From Bacteroidia bacterium (GTDB lineage: Bacteria; Bacteroidota; Bacteroidia; Cytophagales; Cyclobacteriaceae): a DNA stretch of 62,470 bases. The translations under genes and the position numbers were made by a program. Below are positions 33,073 through 43,600 of the stretch, piece after piece. Every line of letters begins with the position of its first letter. Position 1 is the stretch's first letter. The DNA lies in assembly GCA_030425425.1 (NCBI GenBank), contig JAUIAO010000036.1, forward strand, positions 1 to 62,470. Reading direction: 5' to 3'. Below the pieces are notes generated by a model. It was not told where the DNA came from and ran no database searches. It worked only from the letters and a program-made list of their open reading frames with translations.

Positions 33073-36000
33073 GTGCTGCAGAAGTTTCCCTTTCCATTAC
33101 TGATAATCCAGCTTTGCATCCTTGGTTTTTCATCCGATTTATCTGTTGACCGGATCGTTATCCCGTTGAATGAAGGTTGGGTTTCCACGGCTGAGGATAG
33201 TGCGCAATTCCATGAAGGTTTCGAGAATTGGAATTATGCTATTGACAATTGGCAACCGGTCACAGTGCCTCATAATTGGGATCAATATGAAGGTTATCGC
33301 AGATTGAAGCATGGGAATAGACATGGTTGCTCGTGGTATCGAACCCAATTCAACATTGAAAGCCTCGAGTTTCTGGAATCAGATGACAGCAGACGATATT
33401 TCATAGTTTTCGAAGGTGTGGGCAGTTACGCTACTGTCTTTGTTAATGGTCAAAAAGTAGGGGAGCATGCTGGAGGCCGTACCTCTTTCACATTAGATAT
33501 TACTGATGCAATAAGCTTGGATGGAGATAATCTCTTGGCTGTCAAGGCGGATCACCCGGCAAACATTAAGGACTTGCCGTGGGTTTGTGGTGGTTGCTCG
33601 GATGAATACGGTTTTTCTGAGGGATCTCAGCCGATGGGTATTTTTAGACCAGTTCATCTGGAAATCACCAATGAGATTCGTGTGGAACCTTTCGGAATCC
33701 ATATCTGGAATGATACCACAGTTTCAGAAGCAGCAGCCACACTCCACATCAATACAGAAATCGGAAACTATGGACCGAAATCACCGAGCATGCATTTAGT
33801 ACACATGTTGTTGGATGAAGACAGAAAGGAAGTTGTTCGCGTGGAGAGTGATGTTTTTCTAAGCGAAAGCAAGGAAAAAAGCAATGTAGGTCTTGAAACT
33901 CCAGAGTTTGGCCCCGTGAATCTATGGTCAATTGATGATCCATATCTATATACCCTTGTTACTTTGGTTTATGATGGTAGTCAATTAATAGATGAAATAG
34001 AAACTCCGTATGGAATTCGTACAATCAAATGGGATATTGCTGAAGATGGCACCAATCAATTTTACCTAAACGGTAAACCCACATTTATCAACGGTACTGC
34101 TGAGTATGAACATAATATGGGCATGAGCCATGCTTTTTCTGATGAAATGGTGCAGGCTAGAGTTAGCCAGATTAGATCTGCCGGGTTCAATGCGTTTCGT
34201 GATGCACACCAGCCGCACAACTTTCGATATCACCATGCCTGGGATTCACTGGGCGTGCTCTGGTGGACCCAAATGGCGGCTCACATTTGGTATGATACAC
34301 CAGAGTTTAGGGAAAATTTCAAATCCCTACTCAGAGAGTGGGTAAAGGAACGTCGGAATAGCCCGTCAATTATCCTGTGGGGATTAGAAAACGAAAGCAC
34401 CTTGCCAACAGATTTTGCAAGAGAATGCACTGAAATCATTCGTGAAATGGATCCCACTTCTCCTACTCAGCGATTAGTGACTACCTGCAATGGTGGCTCA
34501 GGAACGGACTGGGATGTTCCTCAAAACTGGACTGGTACCTATGGTGGTAATCCTGATCTATATGATGAAGATGTGGAAAGACAGCAATTGATCGGTGAAT
34601 ATGGCGCCTGGAGAACGCTCGATAAACATACCGAGGGTGAGTTTGATCAGAAAGGGGAATTGAGCGAAGACCGAATGACACTGCTCATGGAAAAGAAAGT
34701 GCGACTTGCGGAAGAGGCGAAAAACCAAACCTGCGGACATTTTCAATGGATTTTCACGTCACACGAAAATCCTGGCAGAAATCAAAGCGGCGAGGGATTT
34801 CGAGAATTAGATCGCGTGGGGCCTGTAAATTACAAAGGGCTCTTTTCGCCCTGGGGAGAACCAGCAGATGTGTACTACATGTACAGAGCTCATTACGCAC
34901 CGAAGGATTCGGAACCGATGGTTTATCTGGTTTCTCATACCTGGCCAAACCGATGGATCGAGCCCGGACTCAAAGATGGAATCATAGTTTACAGTAATTG
35001 TGATGAAGTGGAATTATTTAATGGAGATCGTTCGCTTGGCAGAAAAAAACATCCGGGTTTTGGAGAGCATTTTCAATGGGATGATGTGGATATACAAACC
35101 AACTTACTACGAGCTGTCGGTTATGTGAATGGGGCAGAAAAAGCAGAGGACATGATTGTGATGAATCATTTACCTGAAGCTGAAAATCTAAAAGAACTGA
35201 TATCTGGCGAAGTGAGCTTATCAAATGATTCATTGAAGAATTACCTGTATCGCATGAACTGTGGCGGGCCGGATTATAGAGATAGCAATGGCAATCTGTG
35301 GAGTGCAGACTTACACCTCACAGATGATCAAACCTGGGGCTCACTTTCCTGGACAGATGATTTTGAAAACATGCCTGCCTTTTACGCGAGTCAGCGAAGA
35401 ACGTTCGATCCCATTCTCAATACTAAAGACGGTGATTTATTTCGGTCATTCCGATATGGAATGGACAAGTTGAAATTCTATTTTCCGGTGAAGCCTGGAG
35501 CATACGAAATAGAACTGCATTTCGTGGAGCCATGGTACGGAACAGGCGGAGGGCTGGATTGTACAAATTGGCGGAATTTTGATGTGGCTGTCAATGGTGA
35601 AACTGTAATAGATGACCTGGATATCTGGTCTGAGTCTGGGCATGATCGAGTTTTGATCAAACGATTATCAGTTGATGTTCATGGAGATTCATTGGTGATC
35701 AATTTTCCAGAGGTGAAGTCAGGTCAGGCAGTGATATCAGCGATAGCCATTTCGTCTGAAGATTCTTCTGAAAAAGGATTTGAAGCTTCACCTACAGTCA
35801 TGCTCATGGATAAAGAAAAACCACAAACCTGGGTGGATTGGGTATCTCAAGTCTTCTACCAATCTAACGAGACTTTTCACTGCATACCTCCAGAACTCTT
35901 TGGTGCAGAATGGATTCAGCGATCCAAGGAAACGAGAAAAGTTGAATTCAAGCTGAGTAGGGAAGCAGATGTTTTTGTTGGTGTTTTGGAAGGTGAAAGA

Positions 36001-36585
36001 GTACCAGGCAGAGTGAAAGATTTTGATGATACAAACTCATTTATCGAGATTGTTGGTGATCAGAAAATGACTTACAGAATATATAAAAAGCGTTTTCCGA
36101 AAGGAGAAGAGTTATCTTTTTCAAGTCTTTGGTTTAGGGACAAATACATCATCATGGCACAGGCTGCTTCGGGCCTGGAGCCGCCATACGACTTGAAACC
36201 AAAAGTGCCGTATGATGAAGATGTGGTCGTTTTGGAAACAGATGACCTCATGATTGAGAAAAAATTTAGTTTAGGTTGTGTTACATTTTTAGAGAATAAT
36301 CAGACTGTACACTGGCCTATCAATACCGGAGTAGCGGATTATCATGCCATTCATTTCAAGTTTTCGAATGAGACAGGTCAGGCCATTACGGCTACTTTCA
36401 ATCTTATTGCGGCAGATGGCACTTTGATGCAAAGTACAGATTTGGAATTTCACGAAACACCAGAAGGAAAGTATCGTGAAATCACCACGTTTACGGAATC
36501 AATGATCAATGCAGGAACTTATAAGGTTCAGATAACCGGAGAGCACTTGAAAGGCTTGAGTATTCGAGGTATTCGAGTGCAGTAA
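33073..36585 (+). CDS. GH2-family glycoside hydrolase with malectin-like domain
   Basis: This 1170-residue protein starts at a GTG and has a signal peptide (LLIIQLCILGFSS). The layout is sugar-binding jelly roll (about 30-210), immunoglobulin-like domain (to about 320), then a TIM barrel with the acid/base in WGLENES (Glu about 441) and the nucleophile in IGEYGAW (Glu about 509). A malectin-like domain follows around 725-895 (HFVEPWYG, WRNFDVAVNG). The C-terminal 250 residues form an extra beta-rich region I cannot name. GH2 substrates include beta-galactosides, beta-glucuronides and arabinosides; the pectin context suggests an RG side chain. It is longer than plain GH2 enzymes because of the extra domains. 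Confidence 0.87.
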   Translation: MLQKFPFPLLIIQLCILGFSSDLSVDRIVIPLNEGWVSTAEDSAQFHEGFENWNYAIDNWQPVTVPHNWDQYEGYRRLKHGNRHGCSWYRTQFNIESLEFLESDDSRRYFIVFEGVGSYATVFVNGQKVGEHAGGRTSFTLDITDAISLDGDNLLAVKADHPANIKDLPWVCGGCSDEYGFSEGSQPMGIFRPVHLEITNEIRVEPFGIHIWNDTTVSEAAATLHINTEIGNYGPKSPSMHLVHMLLDEDRKEVVRVESDVFLSESKEKSNVGLETPEFGPVNLWSIDDPYLYTLVTLVYDGSQLIDEIETPYGIRTIKWDIAEDGTNQFYLNGKPTFINGTAEYEHNMGMSHAFSDEMVQARVSQIRSAGFNAFRDAHQPHNFRYHHAWDSLGVLWWTQMAAHIWYDTPEFRENFKSLLREWVKERRNSPSIILWGLENESTLPTDFARECTEIIREMDPTSPTQRLVTTCNGGSGTDWDVPQNWTGTYGGNPDLYDEDVERQQLIGEYGAWRTLDKHTEGEFDQKGELSEDRMTLLMEKKVRLAEEAKNQTCGHFQWIFTSHENPGRNQSGEGFRELDRVGPVNYKGLFSPWGEPADVYYMYRAHYAPKDSEPMVYLVSHTWPNRWIEPGLKDGIIVYSNCDEVELFNGDRSLGRKKHPGFGEHFQWDDVDIQTNLLRAVGYVNGAEKAEDMIVMNHLPEAENLKELISGEVSLSNDSLKNYLYRMNCGGPDYRDSNGNLWSADLHLTDDQTWGSLSWTDDFENMPAFYASQRRTFDPILNTKDGDLFRSFRYGMDKLKFYFPVKPGAYEIELHFVEPWYGTGGGLDCTNWRNFDVAVNGETVIDDLDIWSESGHDRVLIKRLSVDVHGDSLVINFPEVKSGQAVISAIAISSEDSSEKGFEASPTVMLMDKEKPQTWVDWVSQVFYQSNETFHCIPPELFGAEWIQRSKETRKVEFKLSREADVFVGVLEGERVPGRVKDFDDTNSFIEIVGDQKMTYRIYKKRFPKGEELSFSSLWFRDKYIIMAQAASGLEPPYDLKPKVPYDEDVVVLETDDLMIEKKFSLGCVTFLENNQTVHWPINTGVADYHAIHFKFSNETGQAITATFNLIAADGTLMQSTDLEFHETPEGKYREITTFTESMINAGTYKVQITGEHLKGLSIRGIRVQ

Positions 36586-36597
36586 ATCATGTAAAAA

Positions 36598-36621
36598 TGT
36601 ACATTTGTACAAATAAGTACA
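36598..36621 (+). promoter_or_regulatory. TGTACA operator and -7 box of the ParD/ParE-type module
   Basis: TGTACA at 36598-36603 and 36606-36611 and AGTACA at 36616-36621 are regularly arrayed just before the antitoxin ATG. The -7-like box TACATTTG (36600-36607) is embedded in them, so a protein bound here would block transcription. Confidence 0.6.
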
Positions 36622-36867
36622 ATGAGTATGAGTCGAATTGTTATCGATGTTTCGGGCGAACAACATCAAAGAATTAAGGCATTAGCGAGTTTACAGGGAA
36701 AATCAATTAAGGATTATGTTCTCGAAAGAGTGCTACCGGATGAAGAAGCAGCCATGAATGAATTGACCGACATATTAGGTCAACGGATAATTTCCGCGGA
36801 GCAAAATCCTCCTGCCAAGAGATCATTTGAAGACGTAACACAACAAATTCTCTCTAAAAATGGCTAA
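36622..36867 (+). CDS. Ribbon-helix-helix (ParD-like) antitoxin
   Basis: This 81-residue protein begins with the RHH strand SRIVIDVSGEQHQRIKALASLQGKSIKDYVLERVL (two helices), followed by a flexible tail with AKRSFEDVTQQILSKNG that should bind the toxin. A second ATG two codons in is an equal candidate start. The end overlaps the toxin gene by eight bases. Likely autorepressor at the TGTACA array upstream. Confidence 0.82.
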   Translation: MSMSRIVIDVSGEQHQRIKALASLQGKSIKDYVLERVLPDEEAAMNELTDILGQRIISAEQNPPAKRSFEDVTQQILSKNG

Positions 36868-37168
36868 TTATGAAAAGAGTGAAGAGGCTCTTTTGGATTG
36901 GCGAGAAATCATTGAATACACTATTAACCGTTTCGGGGAACAACAGGCTTTGAAATATTCAGCGTCATTGATAACATGCATAGAGTCAATGACCAGTGGT
37001 AATCAATATTTCAAAGTAATAGATGTTAATGGTCGAAAAGTTGGAGTGAAACACTGTCATAAACATTACATTTTTGCTTTGATTCGTGAAAATAGGCCAC
37101 TCCTTGTCTTCGCTATATTCCATGAGAGAATGGATTTGATGGTTCGGTTAAAGAATAGGTTGAATTAA
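36860..37168 (+). CDS. ParE/RelE-superfamily toxin
   Basis: This 102-residue protein has the compact RelE/ParE layout: two N-terminal helices (EEALLDWREIIEYTINRFGEQQALKY), then strands with GRKVGVKHCHKHYIFAL and LLVFAIFHERMDLMVRLKNRL. The late HERMDL/RLKNRL pattern is typical of ParE toxins, which poison gyrase. Reading frame is intact. It separates the GH2 gene from the next lipoprotein glycosidase gene. Confidence 0.85.
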   Translation: MANYEKSEEALLDWREIIEYTINRFGEQQALKYSASLITCIESMTSGNQYFKVIDVNGRKVGVKHCHKHYIFALIRENRPLLVFAIFHERMDLMVRLKNRLN

Positions 37169-37252
37169 GAATTAAATGATTTGTTCCGACACTACAGTAT
37201 AATCAGAAATTCAATTTGGGTTTTATTTGAACCTAATTCTTAATCACTTCGA

Positions 37253-39910
37253 ATGAGTATGTTTCGAGCTTTCTTCCTCATCTTTTTCATATTACTGTTT
37301 AGTTGTCAATCCAGTCTCAAATACCGTATTGAGTTTGAAGGCAACTCTGATCCCAGGGTTGAATTTGGGATTCAAAAACTGAGCGAGAGCTTAGAGAAGC
37401 AGGGGTATGAACCTTCTCTCACCGAAGGTTTTCCCATAAAAATCAAATCGAAAGCGAGGGGTGAAGCGGAAGCATTTAGCATCAATAGTTCCAAAGACCA
37501 GTTGGTAATTAGTGGCTCTGATGAGTCCGGGATTTTGTACGGTTGTCTGGAACTGGCACAAGTGGTAAAGAACAATGGAAAAATTCCAGAATTCTTGAAG
37601 GTCAAACAATCGCCTGAAATGGTACTTCGTGGTACTTGCATTGGACTTCAAAAAACCGAGTACTTACCTGGCAGACATGTCTATGAATACCCTTATACAC
37701 CAGAGAATTTTCCTTGGTTTTATGACAAGAAACTCTGGATGAAATACCTGGACATGCTGGTGGAAAACCGATATAATACACTCTATCTGTGGAATGGACA
37801 TCCTTTTGCGTCGCTCGTGAAATTGGATGATTATCCTTATGCACTGGAGGTAGATGAAGAGACATTTCAAAAAAATGAAGAGATCTTCACATTCCTGACG
37901 AAAGAAGCCGAGAAGCGCGGAATTTGGGTGATTCAAATGTTTTACAATATCATTTTGCCAAAACCTCTCGCCGAAAAGCACGGCATCAAAACGCAGGATA
38001 GAAGCAGACCTATTCTGCCAATTGCTGAAGATTATACCAGAAAAGCCATCGCGGCTTTCGTAGAGAAGTATCCGAATGTTGGGTTGCTGGTGGCATTGGG
38101 TGAAGCCATGCAGGGGATCGAAAATGATGTGGACTGGTTTACCAATACGGTAATACCCGGTGTGCAGGATGGGCTGGAGGCTCTGGGGCAGACAAAAGAA
38201 CCACCGATTGTACTTCGTGGACATGACACGGATGCCGCTGTGGTGATGCAAAACGCTTTACCCCTTTACAAAAATCTTTACACGCTAAATAAATACAATG
38301 GAGAATCGCTGACCACCTATGAGCCGAAAGGGAAGTGGGCGGCATACCATAAAAGCCTGGGTGAGCTAGGTTCTACTCACATTGACAATGTGCATATTCT
38401 GGCCAATCTGGAGCCATTTCGCTATGTGTCTCCTGACTTCATTCAGAAGAGTGTAGTGGCGATGAAAACAGCACATGGCGCCAATGGACTGCATTTGTTT
38501 CCTCAAACGTCTTATTGGGAATGGCCTTATGCCCCTGATAAGACAGATCCGCTGATGCTGGAAATGGATCGTGACTGGGCGTGGTACAAAGCCTGGGGTA
38601 GATACGCCTGGGATTCAGAAAGAAATAGAGACTCGGAAGTTGAATATTGGGCAAAGCAGTTTAATCAATATTTTGGTTGTGAGGATTGTGGAAAACCTAT
38701 TTTAGAAGCCTATGAGGCGGCTGGGGAAATCTCTCCGATGATTCTTCGCAGATATGGCATCACAGAGGGCAACCGTCAGACAATGACTTTGGGAATGTTT
38801 ATGAGTCAGCTGGTGAGCCCGGAAAAATTTAGCCTCAATAAAATGCTCAACGAATCACACGGGCCGCAAGGAGAATGGCTTTCGGAATATGCACTCAAGA
38901 AATCTAGAGGAGAAAAGCACGAAGGAGAAACACCCATTTGGGCGGCAGAAAAGATTCTGGAATATGCAGAAAATGCTGTAAAGGCTATTGAAAGCGTAAA
39001 GGGTGCGATAGAAAAACAAGATGAGTTTGACAGATGGAAAAATGACATCTATTGCTACGACGCGATGGCTCGTTTTTACAGCGCCAAAGCCAAAGCTGCG
39101 CTCAAAGTTTTGAGCTATGGATACACACGAAGTATCGGTGATTTGGACGGTGCTGAGGTTCTATTGGCCGAGAGTGTTGAGCATTTTGAGCGATTGACAG
39201 AACTAACAAAAGACACCTATCGCTATGCCAATAGCATGCAGACCAAACAGCGACGTATCCCGATAGGAGGCAACGAAGGGAAAAATAAGCATTGGGAGGA
39301 AATGCTGCCATATTACGAAACCGAGCTGGAAAATTTTGTCAGGAATGTAGACCTGTTGAAAACGACAGAGGGACAATCGCTGGATGCTCAGGTCAAACCT
39401 TTGTCTGCTGCGCAAGTTGAATTTACGGGAGAGTACCAAGGAAACTATGCGCTAAAACCAGGACAAAAGCCATTCACAGAATCCGAATATGTGATTGAAA
39501 ATGTAGCGCCAGAGCTAGCTGGTTTGTCAGGTGTGAGATATTCCTTCGAGGCACTGGATGACTTTGATACTGAGGTGAAATTCAAAACCGATAAGTCGGT
39601 AAAAATGGTTGTTGGGTTTTTCCAATCGGATAAGACCGAATTCCTTTCACCTCCAACTTTGGAGTTTGATGCATCTGCCAATTTTTATGGACAGGCCGAT
39701 ATTAAGATTTTGAATGCACTGGAAATCACAGGACTTCCTCCTGTGAATGTGCACACCTATTATTTCGAGCCGGGAGAACATAGTTTGCTGTTTGACAATG
39801 ACGTGTTCCTCATCTTAGGATTCATCGATGGCGATGCAAATATTCAACCCCGTGATGCCGGTTTGGGTAAAACCGAAGTGGCTACTGGTTTGGATTGGTT
39901 GTTTTATTGA
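37253..39910 (+). CDS. Large lipoprotein with GH67N-like domain and TIM barrel, family unclear
   Basis: This 885-residue protein has an SPII signal with Cys19 (LLFSCQSS). Residues about 25-125 form the alpha/beta domain seen at the N-terminus of alpha-glucuronidases (GH67) and hexosaminidases (SGILYGCLELAQVV). A TIM-barrel-like region follows with LVENRYNTLYLWNGHPF, VALGEAMQGIEND and LHLFPQTSYWEWPY, then a long helical region and a C-terminal beta domain. It resembles GH67/GH115-type enzymes that act on uronic acids, without clear assignment to either. The acid residues in GEAMQG and SYWEWP are candidate catalytic sites. Probably a uronic-acid-specific exo-glycosidase in pectin breakdown (inference). 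Confidence 0.65.
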   Translation: MSMFRAFFLIFFILLFSCQSSLKYRIEFEGNSDPRVEFGIQKLSESLEKQGYEPSLTEGFPIKIKSKARGEAEAFSINSSKDQLVISGSDESGILYGCLELAQVVKNNGKIPEFLKVKQSPEMVLRGTCIGLQKTEYLPGRHVYEYPYTPENFPWFYDKKLWMKYLDMLVENRYNTLYLWNGHPFASLVKLDDYPYALEVDEETFQKNEEIFTFLTKEAEKRGIWVIQMFYNIILPKPLAEKHGIKTQDRSRPILPIAEDYTRKAIAAFVEKYPNVGLLVALGEAMQGIENDVDWFTNTVIPGVQDGLEALGQTKEPPIVLRGHDTDAAVVMQNALPLYKNLYTLNKYNGESLTTYEPKGKWAAYHKSLGELGSTHIDNVHILANLEPFRYVSPDFIQKSVVAMKTAHGANGLHLFPQTSYWEWPYAPDKTDPLMLEMDRDWAWYKAWGRYAWDSERNRDSEVEYWAKQFNQYFGCEDCGKPILEAYEAAGEISPMILRRYGITEGNRQTMTLGMFMSQLVSPEKFSLNKMLNESHGPQGEWLSEYALKKSRGEKHEGETPIWAAEKILEYAENAVKAIESVKGAIEKQDEFDRWKNDIYCYDAMARFYSAKAKAALKVLSYGYTRSIGDLDGAEVLLAESVEHFERLTELTKDTYRYANSMQTKQRRIPIGGNEGKNKHWEEMLPYYETELENFVRNVDLLKTTEGQSLDAQVKPLSAAQVEFTGEYQGNYALKPGQKPFTESEYVIENVAPELAGLSGVRYSFEALDDFDTEVKFKTDKSVKMVVGFFQSDKTEFLSPPTLEFDASANFYGQADIKILNALEITGLPPVNVHTYYFEPGEHSLLFDNDVFLILGFIDGDANIQPRDAGLGKTEVATGLDWLFY

Positions 39911-39983
39911 AACTAGTTGCTTTAATGAAAAATATAAAGTTCTTGAGATTTCATCGACTTACGTTTGACAATAATCATTAACC

Positions 39984-40544
39984 ATGCCTTTTTATAACTT
40001 TTCAGAACAGTCTAAGAAAGCAAATTTGAGATTACAATTTTTTGATAAATCCCTGAAGAAAGATAAATTATTGAGAGGTGAATATGAGAAGGTAAAACTT
40101 TCATATTTACAAGGGACGATAAAAAATGACCTAATAGCCACCGGTTTTTCTTCGGTTTTCCTTGTCTCTGATAGAGTCGTCAATATTTTTGAATCTAATC
40201 AAATTTCGGGATGGAAATTATTTGATGTTTTTTCGGATGACTTGGATTTATCAAATTATTATGGGTTTGGAGTTGTTGGAAATTCGGGGCCCATTATTAA
40301 TGAACTAAGCATTCAAACAGTTTTGAATAATAACAATGCTATTAAAAAACCTTTTCTTGCCTATCAAGGACTGTTTATAGATACTAACACCTGGGATGGA
40401 TCCAATATTTTTTGCCCTCGGGGAACATCTTACATTTTTATTACAAGTACAGTTAAAAACTTACTTGAAAAACATAGAATCACTAATGTTGATTTTTTAG
40501 ATACTTCAAAAGTAATTAATTATAATTTACCCATAACTCTATAG
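39984..40544 (+). CDS. Hypothetical protein, resembling contact-toxin immunity proteins
   Basis: This 186-residue, AT-rich gene encodes a soluble protein without signal. The C-terminal part WDGSNIFCPRGTSYIFITSTVKN then LLEKHRITNVDFLDTS recalls the end of Imm11/DUF1629-type immunity proteins, where a sugar-like W-x-G-S-D-I-F motif precedes a conserved strand-helix. No toxin gene is adjacent. The assignment is weak; it may simply be an orphan hypothetical gene. Composition differs from the GC-richer enzyme genes on both sides. Confidence 0.5.
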   Translation: MPFYNFSEQSKKANLRLQFFDKSLKKDKLLRGEYEKVKLSYLQGTIKNDLIATGFSSVFLVSDRVVNIFESNQISGWKLFDVFSDDLDLSNYYGFGVVGNSGPIINELSIQTVLNNNNAIKKPFLAYQGLFIDTNTWDGSNIFCPRGTSYIFITSTVKNLLEKHRITNVDFLDTSKVINYNLPITL

Positions 40545-40620
40545 TGATTGTCTCCAATTTACAGAAATTTAGAATTCGTCAAAGGAATTAATAAACTCTT
40601 ATGTTCTGGTGGCTGAATTC

Positions 40621-43600
40621 TCACTCCTTAATCAAAACCTCTCGGTATTCCTTTTCACTTGTCTGAACCTTGATCAGGTAATATCCTCTATGCAAATCAG
40701 AGAGATCAACCTTATCCTGATCTCCCGGTACTGTTTTAATCAATCTACCGGCCAGGTTATAGATGTAAACATTTTCAATTGATTCATTGAGATCTAGAGC
40801 TAGAACATCCACAACCGGGTTTGGATACATTTTGAAATAGGTATTACCTGGATCTGAGCGTAGGACTGTTTCTTCATTTTGCTCAATATACGTTTCCAGG
40901 TCAAATGAAACTTCTAGGTAAAAGAGATTGGCGGATTCTTTAGAAGTGATGATGTGATCCCCGGAACCTAACAAAACTTGTAGTTTCCCATCTTTAGCTT
41001 CAAAATCAACACTATCCACTGCTACCTGACCATTGTAATAGTCATTCAAAAACAAGGTCAAGACCACAGAATCTGAAGTGCTAAATGTCACGAATGACTC
41101 GAGATCCAATGGCAGGCATTCAGTCATGGTCGAATTCTCAACCTGTATTGTTCCTTTTGTGCCCGATATTTCACCAACGATATTGAAATAGTCATTGATC
41201 AGATTTGCTGAACTAAGAATCTGTTGCACATCAGAAGTGATCTGCTGAATGGTATGTGCCTCTTCCTCTATGGTCAAATCAAACGAAACTACAACAAGGT
41301 ATAGCTGGGGAGAATCAGTAGATGAAACGACATGATCTCCTTCTGGTAGCAGTAACACAATTTCGCCATCACTTGCAGATTTAGATTGTCCGTCTATCTG
41401 GATAGCTCCATTGAAATCTTCAGCAAAGACCAAAGTAAGCTTTACCGAATCTGAAGTGGAAAATTTGATAGTGTCAAGTTCCAAAGATTTGGTCAGTTCC
41501 TGCTCATCATAGGTGATTGTTTCTGAAGCATTAGATATTGTTCCTGCGAAGTAGAAGTAATCACTAGAATCTCCCGATGTTGTAAAATTATGACTCAGAT
41601 CTGAGGAAATTTCTTGATAGGTGGGTTCACCTGTTTCCCCGCTTTCATCTTCAAAATCCAGCATGATAAAGTAAAGATTGGCTACATCAGCCTTAGTAAT
41701 GTCATGATTTCCTGCGGTCAGTTCTAATTCTAATATTCCATTCGAAACAGTTTTTTCGGTCCCGTCTATTTTGATGCCACCATTGTAGCCTTCATTAAAT
41801 ACCAGTGTCATGGTGGCTATTTCTGTAGTAGAAAATGAGATAAGCGTAGAAGACTCAATTTTCAAACATTGGGTCAGCGTCAAACCTCCGAAACTTACCG
41901 TTCCCTTAGAATCCGAAAGATTTCCCGTGATGGAGAAAACGCTGCTTGTTTTGCCATCTGTTGTGAAATTATGTACTACATCACCGTCTATTTCACCACC
42001 GGTTTCTCCTCCGCCAGTTTCACCACCTCCGGTCTCTCCACCTCCAGAGCTATTCCCTTCTCCATCTCCCTGAATTTTCACAAGGTCTGTTTGATAACTT
42101 AGTAACGCACTTTTCAAGGCAGAATTGACCGAATAATCCGTATCGTCTACAGAGTTATTAAACGACCACTGAAAGTCTCCACCTTCAATCCTACCGGCGT
42201 ACTGCATGGTTTTGTTTTTACCATCCTCAGGGCTATCCGCTGTATAATTATACATGATAGAGCTGTTAGTGTCAAAATTATTGTAGGTGTTGCTACCATA
42301 AGACGATTTCACAGTTGAGGGTACTTCTTCATTTCTGCTACTCACCACATAAGCATCAAAATCTATAGTCGAATTTGGATATCCGGTTTCTCCATAAGGT
42401 ACAAATCTTCTCTGCCCGGTCATATAATTGTTGTATGACTTTATCGTTCCACCATCTTCCTTGGAGAAGGTCGGCATGTCTGAGTAGTCATTGGACTGGG
42501 AGTTTTCATCATACACATCCGATCCCTGCATGGAAGTCAGCATCGGATATTTACAATTCCTAAAATAATTGGATTCAGAAAATACAGATGAACCCATTGT
42601 AGACCCAATGCCGTATTTAGCGATTCCATCATAATAATTATTATAAACGTGTGCCGAATAATAGCGCACCCTGGGATGTCGAGAATCGGAGTGATCGTAC
42701 CAGTTGTGATGATAAGTAATGTACCAACCATCTGTAGAGCCTTCGCTTAAGCCCAGCAAATTACTCTTCCCAGTATCCCAGAAATGATTGTATGAGAACG
42801 TCACATAAGTGGATTTTTTACAGTCCAGTGCACCATCACCCTTGGCCTGATCTGAATCGCTACCCGCATCGCCATAAAAGAAGTCACAGTGGTGAACCCA
42901 AATGTGATCGTTATTTTGTTGTAAACCCAAATCATCTCCTTCATCACTATTGGTATTCATGAAGCCTATATTTCGAATTTCGATATTAGAAGCATTTTTC
43001 ACACGAATCCCCCAGCCATCAGCTGTAGCATCATCACCTATTCCTTCCAAGGTGATGTAACTCGCAGTATTGTTTTTATTTTCAATGACTATGTCCCCTT
43101 TGTCCAGATATGTAGGATCAGTAACCTGCCCAACCATTCGTACTATCAAAGGCCGATTATCATACCCTTTTTTGAAGCCCTCCATGATAGTCTGAATTCC
43201 CACGCATGGATTTTCATTAGCGCCTGTTACTTCTAAGGACATAGTGTTCTTAGTGTTTTCGGTCAGATACAGAATTACAGCACCAGATTTAGGAGTGCCA
43301 TCGGCATTGTATGCTCCGGGGGTTCGATTTCCATCGAATGCAAAGCCCGTTCGGTCATAGGCCTGTACAGATATTGGATCAGAATATGTAGCCGCCTGCT
43401 CCACACTATCAATGATCGGTGCGACTTTGACTTGATAATTCCCTGCTTTCAATCCGGGAATATCTGCACGGAAATAGTCTCCATAATCTCGGATCAGTTG
43501 ATCATCGATTTTACGCTCAGTAATGCCTTCTCCTGAATAATAAACGGCATATGCGTCTGCATCATTTACAGGGTTCCATAAGACATAAGCTGATTCTATC

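Noticed and set aside
41992-42060. Short tandem repeat that might be a CRISPR or satellite
   Set aside because: It encodes the in-frame Gly-Glu-Thr linker of the pectate lyase; there are no spacers.
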